Positions 9,803 to 20,076 of a DNA stretch of 64,000 nucleotides are shown here, one piece after another (position 1 is the first letter of the stretch; each line of letters opens with the position of its first letter). Source of the DNA: Saururus chinensis (taxonomy: Eukaryota > Streptophyta > Magnoliopsida > Piperales > Saururaceae); contig CP141140.1 of assembly GCA_035235625.1 (NCBI GenBank), positions 66,294,782 to 66,358,781 of the forward strand, read 5' to 3'. Made by a program: the position numbers and the translations under genes. The notes beneath the pieces are model-generated. The model ran no database searches, was not told the origin of the DNA, and saw nothing but the letters and a program-made list of their open reading frames with translations.

Positions 9803-12524
9803 TGTAAGGTCCCTGATTTTCCTACGATTTTCTGGGATTTTTCTGCTATTTTTCTGGACATTTTCGGCGGGAAAATGTGACGCTTCAGCGTATTCATATT
9901 TGTGTATTTTTCCTCCGTATTTATACCCATAGAGTTGGGTGTGGGGCTTAGTCGTAGGCCGCGGGCCTCGCTGCGAGCTTTCAGTGCAAATTTTGGGGGT
10001 TCGACGCGTAACCAGTGAGTTAACGCGTGTTAAGGATGTAAGTGGAAAAAAAAAGAAAAATAAAAAGAGGGATCGGGATCGGGCGACCCCGATCCAGAAC
10101 CTCCTGGAGGAGGAACAGTACGACCGCCCCCTTGACTGTTTCCTTGTGCCCGGCCGCCGGTGGGCTACAGGGCCGCCGCCACCGGCTCCGCTCCAGTGGT
10201 GCGACGCCAAGGGGCCACCATCCCAGCTGCCTACGGCCGCGCCGCCTCCTCCCCGGTTTGCCCTCTCTCCCCTCTGTTTTGTGATTTCGCCACCGCCATG
10301 GGCCGGCCGGCTGCCCACGGTTCTGCCCTGGGCCGGCGACAGCGGGAGGACACCCCTCCCGGCCCCACTTGGCCGTCCCACTCCGTTTTCCCCCTCTGCC
10401 CCTATTTTCTGCCACCCCTTCAGTCGACCTCGCTGGCAGGCTTTGGCCGCCGTTGGACGGCCCGGCTGTGCTCCGTCCGGCCCCGCCTTGGTCCAGTGAC
10501 GACGAGGGGCCACTCCTCCCGGCCCCAGGGACCTCCATTCTGCCGCCCCACTCACCTTTCCCTCTGCCCTATTTTCCACCGGGGATCTGTTTCGTTGAAA
10601 TGGAAGCTGCCGGCGGCGATCCGTGGCTGTTTTGACCTCTCTCTAGCCTTGCCTTGCTCCAGCGAAGGTAGTGGACCACACCTCCATGCCCGGTTCCGCC
10701 TTCGCCCTCCCTCTTTTCTCCAGCCAGTATGTTTTACCGTACGATTTTCCAGTAGGTTGCCGCTGCCGCAGTTGGCTTGTGAGGGCAGCCCGTCTGCTGT
10801 GGGCTCCGCCCCGGCCTGGCAACTGTCCTGGGACAGCCCCACCCGGACTGGTTCAGCCTCCATCTCTCCCTTGCTCAGTCTGGGCGTCCCCCATTTTTGG
10901 TCTATGTCTGTTTTAGACCGTGTGACTGACACTATCAGTTGGACGCCGGATTTGATTTAGCGGATCTTTGTCCGGCTCCGCCCCGGCACGGTGACACCGG
11001 TGGGTCACCCTAGCTTGGCCCCACCTAACCCGGTGTTATTGCCTCTGAGTTGTGCCTTTCCTTGTGGCCCGTAGCCGCAATTAGTTCCGCTCACTGGCAT
11101 GTTTGCCCGTTGACCCCTCTTGCCCATTTTATGCCGTCGGTACCAGACGGCCTCTGGAAAGAATTTGTATGACTTACCTTGATAGAAGGTGGACGAGTTC
11201 ACCTGCACAAGCCTTGGCTAGTGACGGCCTCGTGGCCTTTGCTCGACCTTGAACCCTCCCCCTGCTCTCTGTCGTGCGAGATGCACAGCTACCCGCACCA
11301 TTAGTTTTGGTTGTGGGTAGTGATCGGCAACGTCGCCATTTAGTTTGGCCATAGCTAGGGCCTTGGCCCTATTGGCTTTTGTGGGCCTTGGGTCACCCCC
11401 TTTCAGCTCTCTCCTCCACCCCTTTGGGTCACGTGTGCATGTGGCCATGCGTGTGCTTCTGGGTTTAGGCACCGCATTCGCACCGCCTGACCATCGGTTG
11501 GCTTTGCCACCAAGTGGAGTTAACACTTAGCCCTCCTCCACCTCTCCTCTGTCCTCGAGCATCGCCCCACGCTCTCCGCCCTTATGTGGGCCCATGTTGA
11601 TGCGAAATCATCGCCGTTGGGTGCTGTCTACGGCCGATTTTGACGTCTTGTGGCCGACTGAGCACGTCATAGCCACTGGCCGATCTTCAGTGAGTACACC
11701 CTCGACTTCTGGTCGCTCCACCACATATGTTGGCATGATATTTCTCCCGGTCGCCCTAGTGTGCCACCGTGGATCGCGGGTTTTTCTGCATTAACTTCTA
11801 ACACCTTATGTGTATGTTATACGTATGTGTGATAGACATATGCATGTATGATGGCTATGTGCCTATGCTATGGATATGTATATGTGGATGTGGGTAGAGG
11901 TATGACTATAGATCGTATGAAGTGACAATGTTTGGTATGGATTGGGTATGGATGTGTAAGCGTATGACGGATGACAGAGGTTATGGGTATGACGGGTGAG
12001 GTTTGTCAAATAGTAAGAGTGTTCATAATTGTACAAGCATAACGTATAGATTATGAAGTGAAAAGTAAGCATAATAAGTGAGATATAAGTAAGAGGGTGA
12101 CAATTGGGTTGGCTCTGAGGAGCTTCATTTGAGGATGTCAGTGTAAGATGATTTGGCCATAAGATGGATGGCGAAGTATGTAAGACTGTAAGAGTTTGAT
12201 GTACGATGAGTTTTGTCCATGATGTGGACGGGTAAGTGAAGTCTGCTGCCCTGACGAACTAAGGTTTCGAATCGGGCTCAGCTTCGGTTTGATCAGTCGA
12301 GGACTGTGAGTTGTGTGGCATAATTGTACTGCATAATGTACTTAATTCAAACTTGAATTATAATCACAGCTAATGATAGCATTGTGAGTTTGAGACTTGA
12401 GGATTTGACGGATTAAGTTCCGTGTTTGTGCTAGCTGATAATGAGTCGGTTGAGCTTTTCTCATGTCTTGCCATGGTGTTTATCCTGCGGGATGTTGTCT
12501 GTGTGTTGTATAGAGCACTGGACG

Positions 12525-12805
12525 TCTAATGCTCTGTTGAGAGCGACGTATGTTTCTGATTTGGTCTACGTGCTATATAAGCCTAGACGTTTGATGCTCT
12601 GTTGAGAGCGATGTACATTTCTGACTTTGTCTATGTGTTGTATGAAGCCTAGACGTCTGATGCTCTGTTGAGAGTGTTGTATGATTTCTGCCCAAGAGTG
12701 GCACTGACACTATAAGACCCATTATGGTGGGCAATTCTCTGGCACTATAAGACCCATTATGCTGGGTGATTCTATGGCACTATAAGATCCATTATGGTGG
12801 GCAAC
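12525..12805. repeat. Short tandem blocks inside family A copy 1
   Basis: Three units of about 60 bp carry GATGCTCTGTTGAGAGCG (12525-12685). They are followed by three units of about 37 bp carrying ACTATAAGACCCATTATG (12708-12805). The first set is also present, inverted, in copy 2 (37280-37460), so it predates the separation of the copies. Copy 2 keeps one clear unit of the second kind near 37200-37240. Confidence 0.8.
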
Positions 12806-13021
12806 TGTATGACCCCTTATGTGTGGGTGTTTATGTTTGCGCGCTCAGGTAAGTAGTATCATGGATCTACTCTTACCTGTTTGATCCAGTGCCCCATGAG
12901 CATTGGTGTGCCTTACCTTCGGAAAAGTCCATGGCTTCTATTCACTCCCCGGAGGTTAAGGTGTTGCCCCAGTGACATTCTTTTCCATTTCGACGCTGGA
13001 GCTTATTAGTTGTAATGAGCT

Positions 13022-13270
13022 TTAGTGGTTGTTGATATATGTACGATTATGAGTATATGTACGACTGTATGAGTATGAGCACGACTGTAAGTGTATGAGT
13101 ATGAGCACGATTGTAAGTGTATAAGTATGAGCACGACTGTAAGAGTATGTGGATGAGCTCGACTGTAAGAGTATGTGTACGAGTATGATTATACGAGTAA
13201 AGTCATACAAGTATGCGTATGTTGTATGAGTAAACATACGGTGGTACGAGTAAGTTTGTAAGACCCTGGA
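13022..13270. repeat. GAGTATGAGCACGACTGTAAG array in family A copy 1
   Basis: About seven imperfect units of 24-30 bp. The same array, inverted, is at 36720-36990 in copy 2. Frames across it are artefacts of the repeat. Confidence 0.8.
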
Positions 13271-14017
13271 TAAGGGTGTTTGTGTAAGTTTAATCTGATG
13301 GTATGATTTTGGCAAGATGGTGCATTTGGTATGTCTTTGGCACGATGGTGCATTTGGTATGTTTGTATGTGTATGAGCATGATATTGATATGCTTCTGCT
13401 TCATGTTTGAGTTGCATGAACGCATGTATTTATGAACTTATTGAGTTCACCGTTTTGGATTTCCCCTACTGGGTATTTTCCTATTGAGTATGAAAATACT
13501 CATTACCCTAGTTTTTAGCCCCGTTGTATGGGAGGTTTTACAGGTTGTGCGGAGAGCTCTTGGAGATGGATGCTCATTTCAGCGGTGGATTGATTCTCGT
13601 TGACTCAGGTATATGCTTCACTCACTGTGAGTTTATTTGTGCCACGATCCGATGTATTGGGTGAGATGAGAAAACAAGATGTTTATCTTTCTGGACTTTC
13701 GTTTGGATTAGTCTGTGGACTGTTATGGGACTTGCACTCAGGAATGCCTGGGAGAGATTTGTATTTAAAGTCTATGATCATAGTAATTTATTCGTACGTG
13801 TGTTTTCGAGTAGCGCTTGATGATATTTGCTTTGGCCGTACGATGTTTGACCGTATGATGAAAATATTTAGATGGAAAATGGATGTTTAGTGTTTTAAAT
13901 TATAAACTGTTTTATCAGGTTTTGGTTTTGTCATTTTTCCTCCGATTTACAGACGTTATATTGCAAAAATTTTCCATGAATTTTAAGGAAAATATGTGAA
14001 AAATCTCGGGCGTTACA

Positions 14018-14262
14018 ATGAACTTGCTCCCCATTTTTTAAAATCAAATGGAAAATGGAGAGTAGCATGATCATGCTGCCTTCATGCTGCCCATTTTTGA
14101 AATGAAATGGAAAATTGAGAGTAGCATGATCATGCTGCCCCTTTGAAGTGTATTAGAAATTTCAGGGCAGCATGAACATGCTGCTCATTTTTTAAAATCA
14201 AATGGAAATGGAGAGCAGCATGATCATGCTGCCGCTTTGAAGTGTATCAGAAATTTCAGGTA
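14018..14262. repeat. Palindromic minisatellite, right part
   Basis: Continuation of the array broken at 9802/14018, with palindromes near 14062, 14122 and 14215. It ends in a unit that reads into ordinary AT-rich sequence. Units here share the same spacer text as the left part. Confidence 0.9.
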
Positions 14263-14735
14263 AAAAAAACTAACATGAAACCCAAATTTTAGATAAAAAC
14301 TAGACCTCACAAATTTTTTTTTACAGACCAGCTAAAAATGTTGACTAGCTACATATTCAAATCATGCATTTTCTTATCACCATAAAAGAGTAAACACTCA
14401 CAATAAGCACTGTGTTGCATGCAGAACAAGGTCGAGTGATTAAAAAACATTAGAACTTAAACAACAATCACTATCTACCAAAAAATAGTGCAAATAAAAC
14501 ACGTCAATCACAGTAGGAAGAAAATAAGTAAAGTGAAGCATGGGAAAAAATGTGAAACGAGTTGAGATTGTCGAAAACCAGAAAGCCCTAAGCGGACATG
14601 ATAGAAAAATTTTAAGAGTATTCTCGATAAAGTTAGACCAAAAAGCTGTGAACAGAAAAAAATAGAAAATTTTAAAAATCGATTTAAAGTAAACATTAAC
14701 CTAAAATGGAAGAAAAGTGAAAAAAATGTGTAACA
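14263..14735. other. AT-rich spacer, nothing recognised
   Basis: No coding, RNA or transposon feature could be supported. If the Ulp1-like gene has a 5' leader exon near 14.8 kb, this would be part of its first intron. Confidence 0.4.
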
Positions 14736-14737
14736 TA

Positions 14738-15110
14738 CTTGAAATGATAGTTTGAAGATGAAATTTACTGGAGGACTGAAGAGAAAGTCGCCAAAGGACT
14801 GAACACAGAGACGCCTTAGGATTGAAGAGAAAGTCGCCGGAGGATCGCCGATGGACGGATGAGCAAATCACCGAAGAATGGAAGAAATCGCCAGAAGACG
14901 GACGACAAATTTGCCGGAAGACGGAGGACTAAATCGCTGGAGGACGGAGAAGACGATTGCCGGAGAGTGGAGGATGAAATCGCCGGAAGAGGGAGGAGAA
15001 AATCACCCACAGTAGGAGAAAATTTTGGGATATCTGATTTGAAATCGACCAACGAGTACAACAAAGACAATTTAGAAGGGTGGGTATTTTCGTCTATTTA
15101 CACAACCACC
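14738..15110 (-). repeat. CGCCGGA-rich degenerate repeat, possible 5' leader of the Ulp1-like gene
   Basis: From about 14780 to 15010 a short phrase of the type CGCCGGAAGACGGAGGA recurs about ten times in imperfect form. On the minus strand it is Pro/Ser/Leu-coding with no family match (open 15070-14816). Just after it on the minus strand is a donor-like GTATGT (about 14738). The first Ulp1-like exon has an acceptor-like ATTATAG directly before 9398. A leader exon here, spliced over the minisatellite and the LTR-like element, is therefore possible but is inference only. Confidence 0.4.
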
Positions 15111-15224
15111 ACCATTAATAATGTTTTATGTTAGGTAAATTTATTAATGGAGTGTTTTGTAATTAATAAATTTTCATTGTCTCTATGTGTTAATGCCCCT
15201 TTAATTAATTTGGGTAAATGGGTC

Positions 15225-15450
15225 TTATACACGATATTTAATTTTGAATGGTCATATATCCCTCATTCAAACTCTAATTTACAAAATTTAATTGTGTTTC
15301 AAAGATCAACTTTTCGTCTAATTTCTAACCTCATAGTCTTAGCCCTAAATTTATCTCTTTAGAGGGTTATTTAATTAAAAATGTCAAAGGGACAAGCTCT
15401 TTAATTTTCACATGTTTACATACGAAAAATTAGAAAACTCTAGACGATGC
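15225..15450 (+). mobile_element. Decayed LTR fragment related to family C
   Basis: The stretch with GGTCATATATCCCTCATTCAAACTC and the later phrase CTCTTTAATTTTCACATG matches, in order, the 3' parts of the family C units at 47872-48060 and 53461-53680. It is more diverged than those two. No ends or target duplication are visible. Confidence 0.55.
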
Positions 15451-15896
15451 TCCCAATGAGTGCCCCTGACCACAAGGATGATGATAGAGCCGGCAAAGTG
15501 AATGACCTTAGAGTCAATCTAATCTGTCCATGGACTAGGATTGGGGTTAAATTATTTGCCACTTTAGAGCATTTTCTAAGAGCTCAATTTAACATGACGG
15601 TTGGAGATGCTCTAAGACTTTTTCCTTCTAACCCGACCCATAAAGCAAACACCCTCAACCCAACCCAACCCAACCCACCCGGCAAAAAGCCAAAACACGA
15701 CTCGGGAACCAGTGTCCCTTCTCCCACAGGGCCACAGCCCCTTCGCTCCCCTCTCTGCCGGTCTGCAACTCCAAAATCCAAGCCGTCAGCAGTGAGCAGA
15801 GGACGCATTACTTTAACTTTTCAATCCGGTATGTACAAATTCAATCCTCTTCCTTTTACTACTTCCTCCGTTTTCTTCTTTTTAGAAAGGTTTTAG
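15447..15896 (+). other. GC-rich open stretch, possible orphan first exon
   Basis: Open for 149 codons, with a CCCAACCCAACCCAACCC run near 15657 and Pro/Ser-rich coding after it. A donor-like GTATGTAC follows at about 15829. Composition resembles the 5' end of a plant gene (leader plus first codons), but no downstream exon could be linked and no family is recognised. It could be an unannotated upstream leader of the dehydratase gene or a gene relic. Confidence 0.25.
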
Positions 15897-18088
15897 TTTG
15901 ACCGAATCGAGTTGGATGCATAAAGGTTGAGCCGTGGAGGACATGCTGTTGATCATCCATACCTTGTGAAAATAGTCTTTCACCAATGTTTGTTTGTTTT
16001 GTTTTTATGCAAATACTTCCACCAGTCTTATAATGCTAAATTTGTGTGCAAACTTTTACTCCCCATGGTATCCTTTCATCTATTGCATTTAATTTTCTGT
16101 ATCAGTTTTCTTAAACGAGCATAACATAGTATCATAGATTGTTTAGCAATATTTAATGGTGACTTTGTTCTTTGTATAGGGACGAATTTGGGCATTGATG
16201 GTGAGAAATTGTATTCATGGGAAGAGGGTGGTGCTGTGTGCGTGTGTGTGTGGAGGATGGGGGAGTTATTTAATCATCTATTTGGGCTGTTGATGTCATC
16301 AACCCGACACTTTTAATATGTTATGAAACTGCAGCACGTTAACTTCTACTTTTTAAAGTTTCTGAATTTATTTTACTCCTAAATATGCATAAGAAATGAT
16401 ACAACCTTAGCTTAAGTCCTTTTTTTTCCTTGAAGCTCTCCAGCTTTTAAGAAAGGTAGGTTTTTTTGTCCATAATTTCTTATGTTTTTTAGTTTTCTTA
16501 TATGTTTTACTTCAGTACACCTTAGTTGTTAGCCTAATTGTTCTATTATTGAGATTTTTTTAAAAGCTTCATTATCGTTTTTTTGGTGCTAATCCAAATA
16601 AATTTGATGTGTTGTTATATTATTGCAAGGGCAATTTTTTTTGTAATGTTATTGGAAATCAATGAATCAGTAGAAAGATGGAATTTGGAGGGGACTTAGG
16701 CCATGACAGTTGGCATCTGGTCCCTTGTGGAAAACTATTCTGATTTTTGGCAAGTTGTAGAAGGAAAATAATCCTTTACCACAAAGTAATCCACGTACAT
16801 CTGGATCATAAAATCCCTCGTACCTGTGATCTATATCATTCTCGTGCCTTTTTGTTATCAACTTGTGAACCAGGACCGAACCTAAAGCTCCAACTGCTTA
16901 AGTGATAATTACTACCATGCTTTATAATTGGAGTCCACCTTGCAAGTGAGATACACGTGCAATAGGGGTGCAAGTTGTTTTGTTTTTATTTAACTTCAAT
17001 GAATCACCTGATATTGTCATTCTTTTAACAAATAACAAACAATCATGGAATTTTTGGAGACTAATTCATTGAAAAACGTTCAAAATAATGTGAGCAATAT
17101 CTGGTTGAAATTCTTAAAAAATCATTTGATAACACAACTATTAATTAGAAGAAGACCTACTTCTGGTTGATGCTGCCAAATGGTCGCAACAATGGGGGGG
17201 TAGAACTCGAGATTCTCCAATGTGTAGTAGCGTAGATGGAGATTCACTGTATTTCTTCCATTTTCCAGAATTGTGTAAGAATGATATCAGTGTCTAATCA
17301 AGCTGATTTATACAATTAATCCTATTTTTTCTTAACTACATGATGGACAGAAGATTTTAATGCCAATTGTAGAAACCAGACATTGACTTTCTGTCTAATG
17401 TAATGCTAACTTCCATTTTTCTACTTTTCTTGAACAAATGGAGATAGAAAATTTTGAATAAATGGAAGTTGACTTAACAAAGAAAGAGGAAGACAGATAA
17501 AATAGGTTATATATTATAAGTCCTAGCATGACTTTAGTACATAATATCTCCTGTCGAATTGCCTGTTCCGACTGATGCAACTGAATCACATTGTTGCTTA
17601 TTTCAGCATCCACACTCCCAAGTGTGAATTTGTTATGGTTGATCTGAGAACAAACAAATGAACGGTTGGTACGAGACCTCATTAGTGTTTTCACATGTTT
17701 CTTTTTAAAAGCCAAACAACATCATTAATACCGATATTAGAAACAAGTAGATGTCAAAGATGACCAACAACAGCAAGAAAAAAATTAAAACTAGAGTTAA
17801 TAAGTGTTATTGATTGGATAACAATAATTTTGTGCCTTATGAGATAGCTGTATCTCTTACACATCTGATTATACATGTATAAATGGCTATATCCGCTATT
17901 GTATCTTACAGTAGTGGCAACCCATCTCCATTAGTTTTTAGGCCCGCTGAGGTATGTGATTAGACAAGGGCATGGGATTATATAATTAAAAAGCATGGAG
18001 TGAATGTTTTCAGAATGACTTAACCACCAATGCAACAATAAAACAATAGAACATTTTTATTAATAATATAGATTTCTGAGTTATATTA
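15897..18088. other. Intergenic AT-rich DNA, no gene recognised
   Basis: Two minus-strand open stretches (16861-16667 and 17715-17395) give peptides I cannot assign. Nothing else is supportable here. Confidence 0.4.
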
Positions 18089-18900
18089 ATGAAACTAGTA
18101 GAAGTGTACGTGCACAATGCATGTGTTGCACTTCGTAGTTTTAGAGTCTTATATCACTATATGCAAATTGAGCATCAAGTTTAATTATCTTACCCGATCC
18201 ATAAATAATATGGTTCATAAATAATATTTTTGATGTACTGGTGCAATTTAGGACTTTTATAACAAAAATCTCGGCCCTTTTTCACTTTAATAATAACATA
18301 GAATAAGGGTAATTTAGGGTTTCTATGATAAAAATCTTTGTCCCCTTCTCACTGATAAGTTCTAAACCAATTAGGATGAAATTCATATCTTTTATGTGGC
18401 TTGAAGGTTATACTTATTGGAGAAATCAATGTAATATTTTAGGTCTTTTGAATTCTAAATTAATTAAGAGTTTCTTTGAAAGGGCAATATAGGCATATCA
18501 TGACAAAAATCTCCACTTGGCTGCAAGGTTGTACTTATTGGAGAAATTATTGTAATATTTTAAGATAGCATAGTGTGACAAAAATTTCAACTTGGCTGCA
18601 AGTTAATATTTATTGAAGAAATTATTATAATATTTTAGGTCCTTTGAATTCTAAATTAATTAAGAGTTTCTTTGAAAGGGCAATATAGGCATAGCATGGC
18701 AAAAATCTCCGCCCCCCTTCAATCATTATAATATTTTAGGTTAGCATAGCATGGCAAAAATCTCCACTTGGTTGCAAGGTTATACTTATTAGAGAAAATA
18801 TTTTCTAAATTAATTAAGAGTTTCTTTAAAAGGGCAATATAGGCATTGTGTGGCAAAAATCTCCACCCCCCTTGTCACTTTAATAATAGTATAGATATAG
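18089..18900 (+). repeat. Dispersed repeat with internal tandem units
   Basis: It begins AAACTAGTAGAAGTGTACGTGCACAA-like, a start common in small plant transposable elements. It ends TTTAATAATAGTATAGATATAG. Between 18400 and 18880 a unit carrying TTAATTAAGAGTTTCTTT, GGGCAATATAGGCAT and CAAAAATCTCCACTTGGCTG recurs three to four times with indels. No protein. It is probably a non-autonomous element whose middle was amplified; the class is not decided. Confidence 0.6.
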
Positions 18901-20076
18901 ATGTAGTAGCAGAGTTTTTTCCCTTTTTTAATTTTGGAAAATAGAGTGCATTGTTATGGTTCCGTTACATGCCTAAAAGAGGCTGTTTTTTTATTTTTAT
19001 TTTTAACATGTACCTTTCATATACATGTGATTTTTTTGTCTGATCATTTGTAGGATGGGGCATTGCCTTTGAATAAGTTTAGTTTCCCAAGTGTTTAGTT
19101 GTCTTAACATTTTAGGTCTTCTTTTAACTAGCCTGTCAGGTCTTACTTGGTAGTGCCGTTTTTTTATACATTTTCTTTGGCATCTTACGTGTCTCTAGCT
19201 GGGTTTTGTGTTGCCTAGTGTGATAATGTCACTGCTCTTGCTGCCCCTTCTTTTAAGTAGTAAAATACGAAGCTAACATTGTATGTAATGGGGTTCTTGG
19301 GTAATGAAAGCTTATCCTAAAAAATTATTCGGGAGGTACTACCCATGTTTTCCACTTGGCCACAGACACAGAAGCTATAACTAGCGTTTAAATTGAGAAA
19401 ATGAAGTGAAATCTAATTCTCATAATCTCCTGTTCTTATCATATGAACTTGTCATAGGTGCTTTTCTTAGATTTTTTGGGCAAAGAGATGCATTTCTTTG
19501 ATGACACATTAAGATTTGGTCTGATTGAATATGTTTGTAAGAAATAAATGAAGATAGACAAACAGATAAATAAACAGACATATAGATAGGTATATACATA
19601 GGATTAAAATTCTGCATAAACTAGTTTGCTGCAGGCTTTACAGCCATTTACAATTCTTGAAACTTGAAACTTCTTGATGCTGAAATTGTTGTAGTCTCAC
19701 TTTTTTAGTTACGTAAATGTGGAATGTGGATTGATCATATTATAATGATTAAATGAAAGATTAAATAGCTACCAAATGTACAATGAATGGTTTTTTCAAT
19801 CTAATTGATTCCGTAATCCAGGATTTGAAATCCTAAAATATTTCTACAATCTAGGATTTCAAAACTTAGATATTTCAAGTATGGCATACTTAAATCCAGT
19901 ATTTTGTAATGGCTGATTCAATATTCTATATGAATCGTTGGGCGAATTCATCTTTTGGCCTAACACATTCACGGACTGATTTCATTTTTGACAACTTCCT
20001 TTGACAGTGGAATACACTCATTGCTGCTGGTTGTTGTGGTTGCCTGTTGGTCCTTGATTGCATTTGATTGTGGAGG
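18901..20076. other. Upstream region of the dehydratase gene
   Basis: AT-rich and non-coding. I cannot point to a convincing TATA box or leader exon. The transcription start of the downstream gene is not determined. Confidence 0.4.

Larger units (their letters stand above)
9803..14017 (-). mobile_element. 4.2-kb solo-LTR-like element, family A copy 1
   Basis: It starts TGTAAGGTCCCTGATTTT and ends GGGCGTTACA. The reverse complement gives the usual plant LTR start TGTAACGCCCGAG, so the element is minus-oriented. It interrupts the palindromic minisatellite. The right flank ATGAA continues the repeat unit exactly, and the left flank keeps only AA of that target. A TATA box in its own orientation (TATAAATACGG) lies at about 9915-9925, near its 3' end. 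It is GC-rich from 10090 to 11700 and has no gag, pol or other known protein. The long open frames there reflect base composition. Copy 2 is at 35947-40430 in the opposite orientation. A 4.2-kb LTR is unusually large. A large non-autonomous element is the alternative. Confidence 0.8.

Noticed and set aside
9795..9808. CAATG at both ends of family A copy 1 as the target duplication
   Set aside because: CAATG occurs at both junctions, but it would start the element at TAAGG and end it at CGTTA. The ATGAA reading fits the minisatellite unit and the TG...CA ends and agrees with copy 2, so it is preferred. The CAATG match is noted as an alternative.
9791..10960. Long overlapping open frames on both strands (up to 266 codons) in family A copy 1
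   Set aside because: The region is GC-rich, so stops are rare in all frames. The peptides are Pro/Arg/Gly/Ser composition with no motif and are not kept in copy 2.
13600..13890. A 96-codon open frame in family A copy 1 with an 83-codon counterpart in copy 2 (36325-36074)
   Set aside because: The two are similar because the DNA is similar. By eye, amino-acid-changing differences (about eleven) outnumber silent ones (about four or five), so there is no sign of selection for a protein.
15655..15680. CCCAACCCAACCC run as an interstitial telomere
   Set aside because: The plant telomere unit is CCCTAAA. This run is only a short CCCAA repeat.
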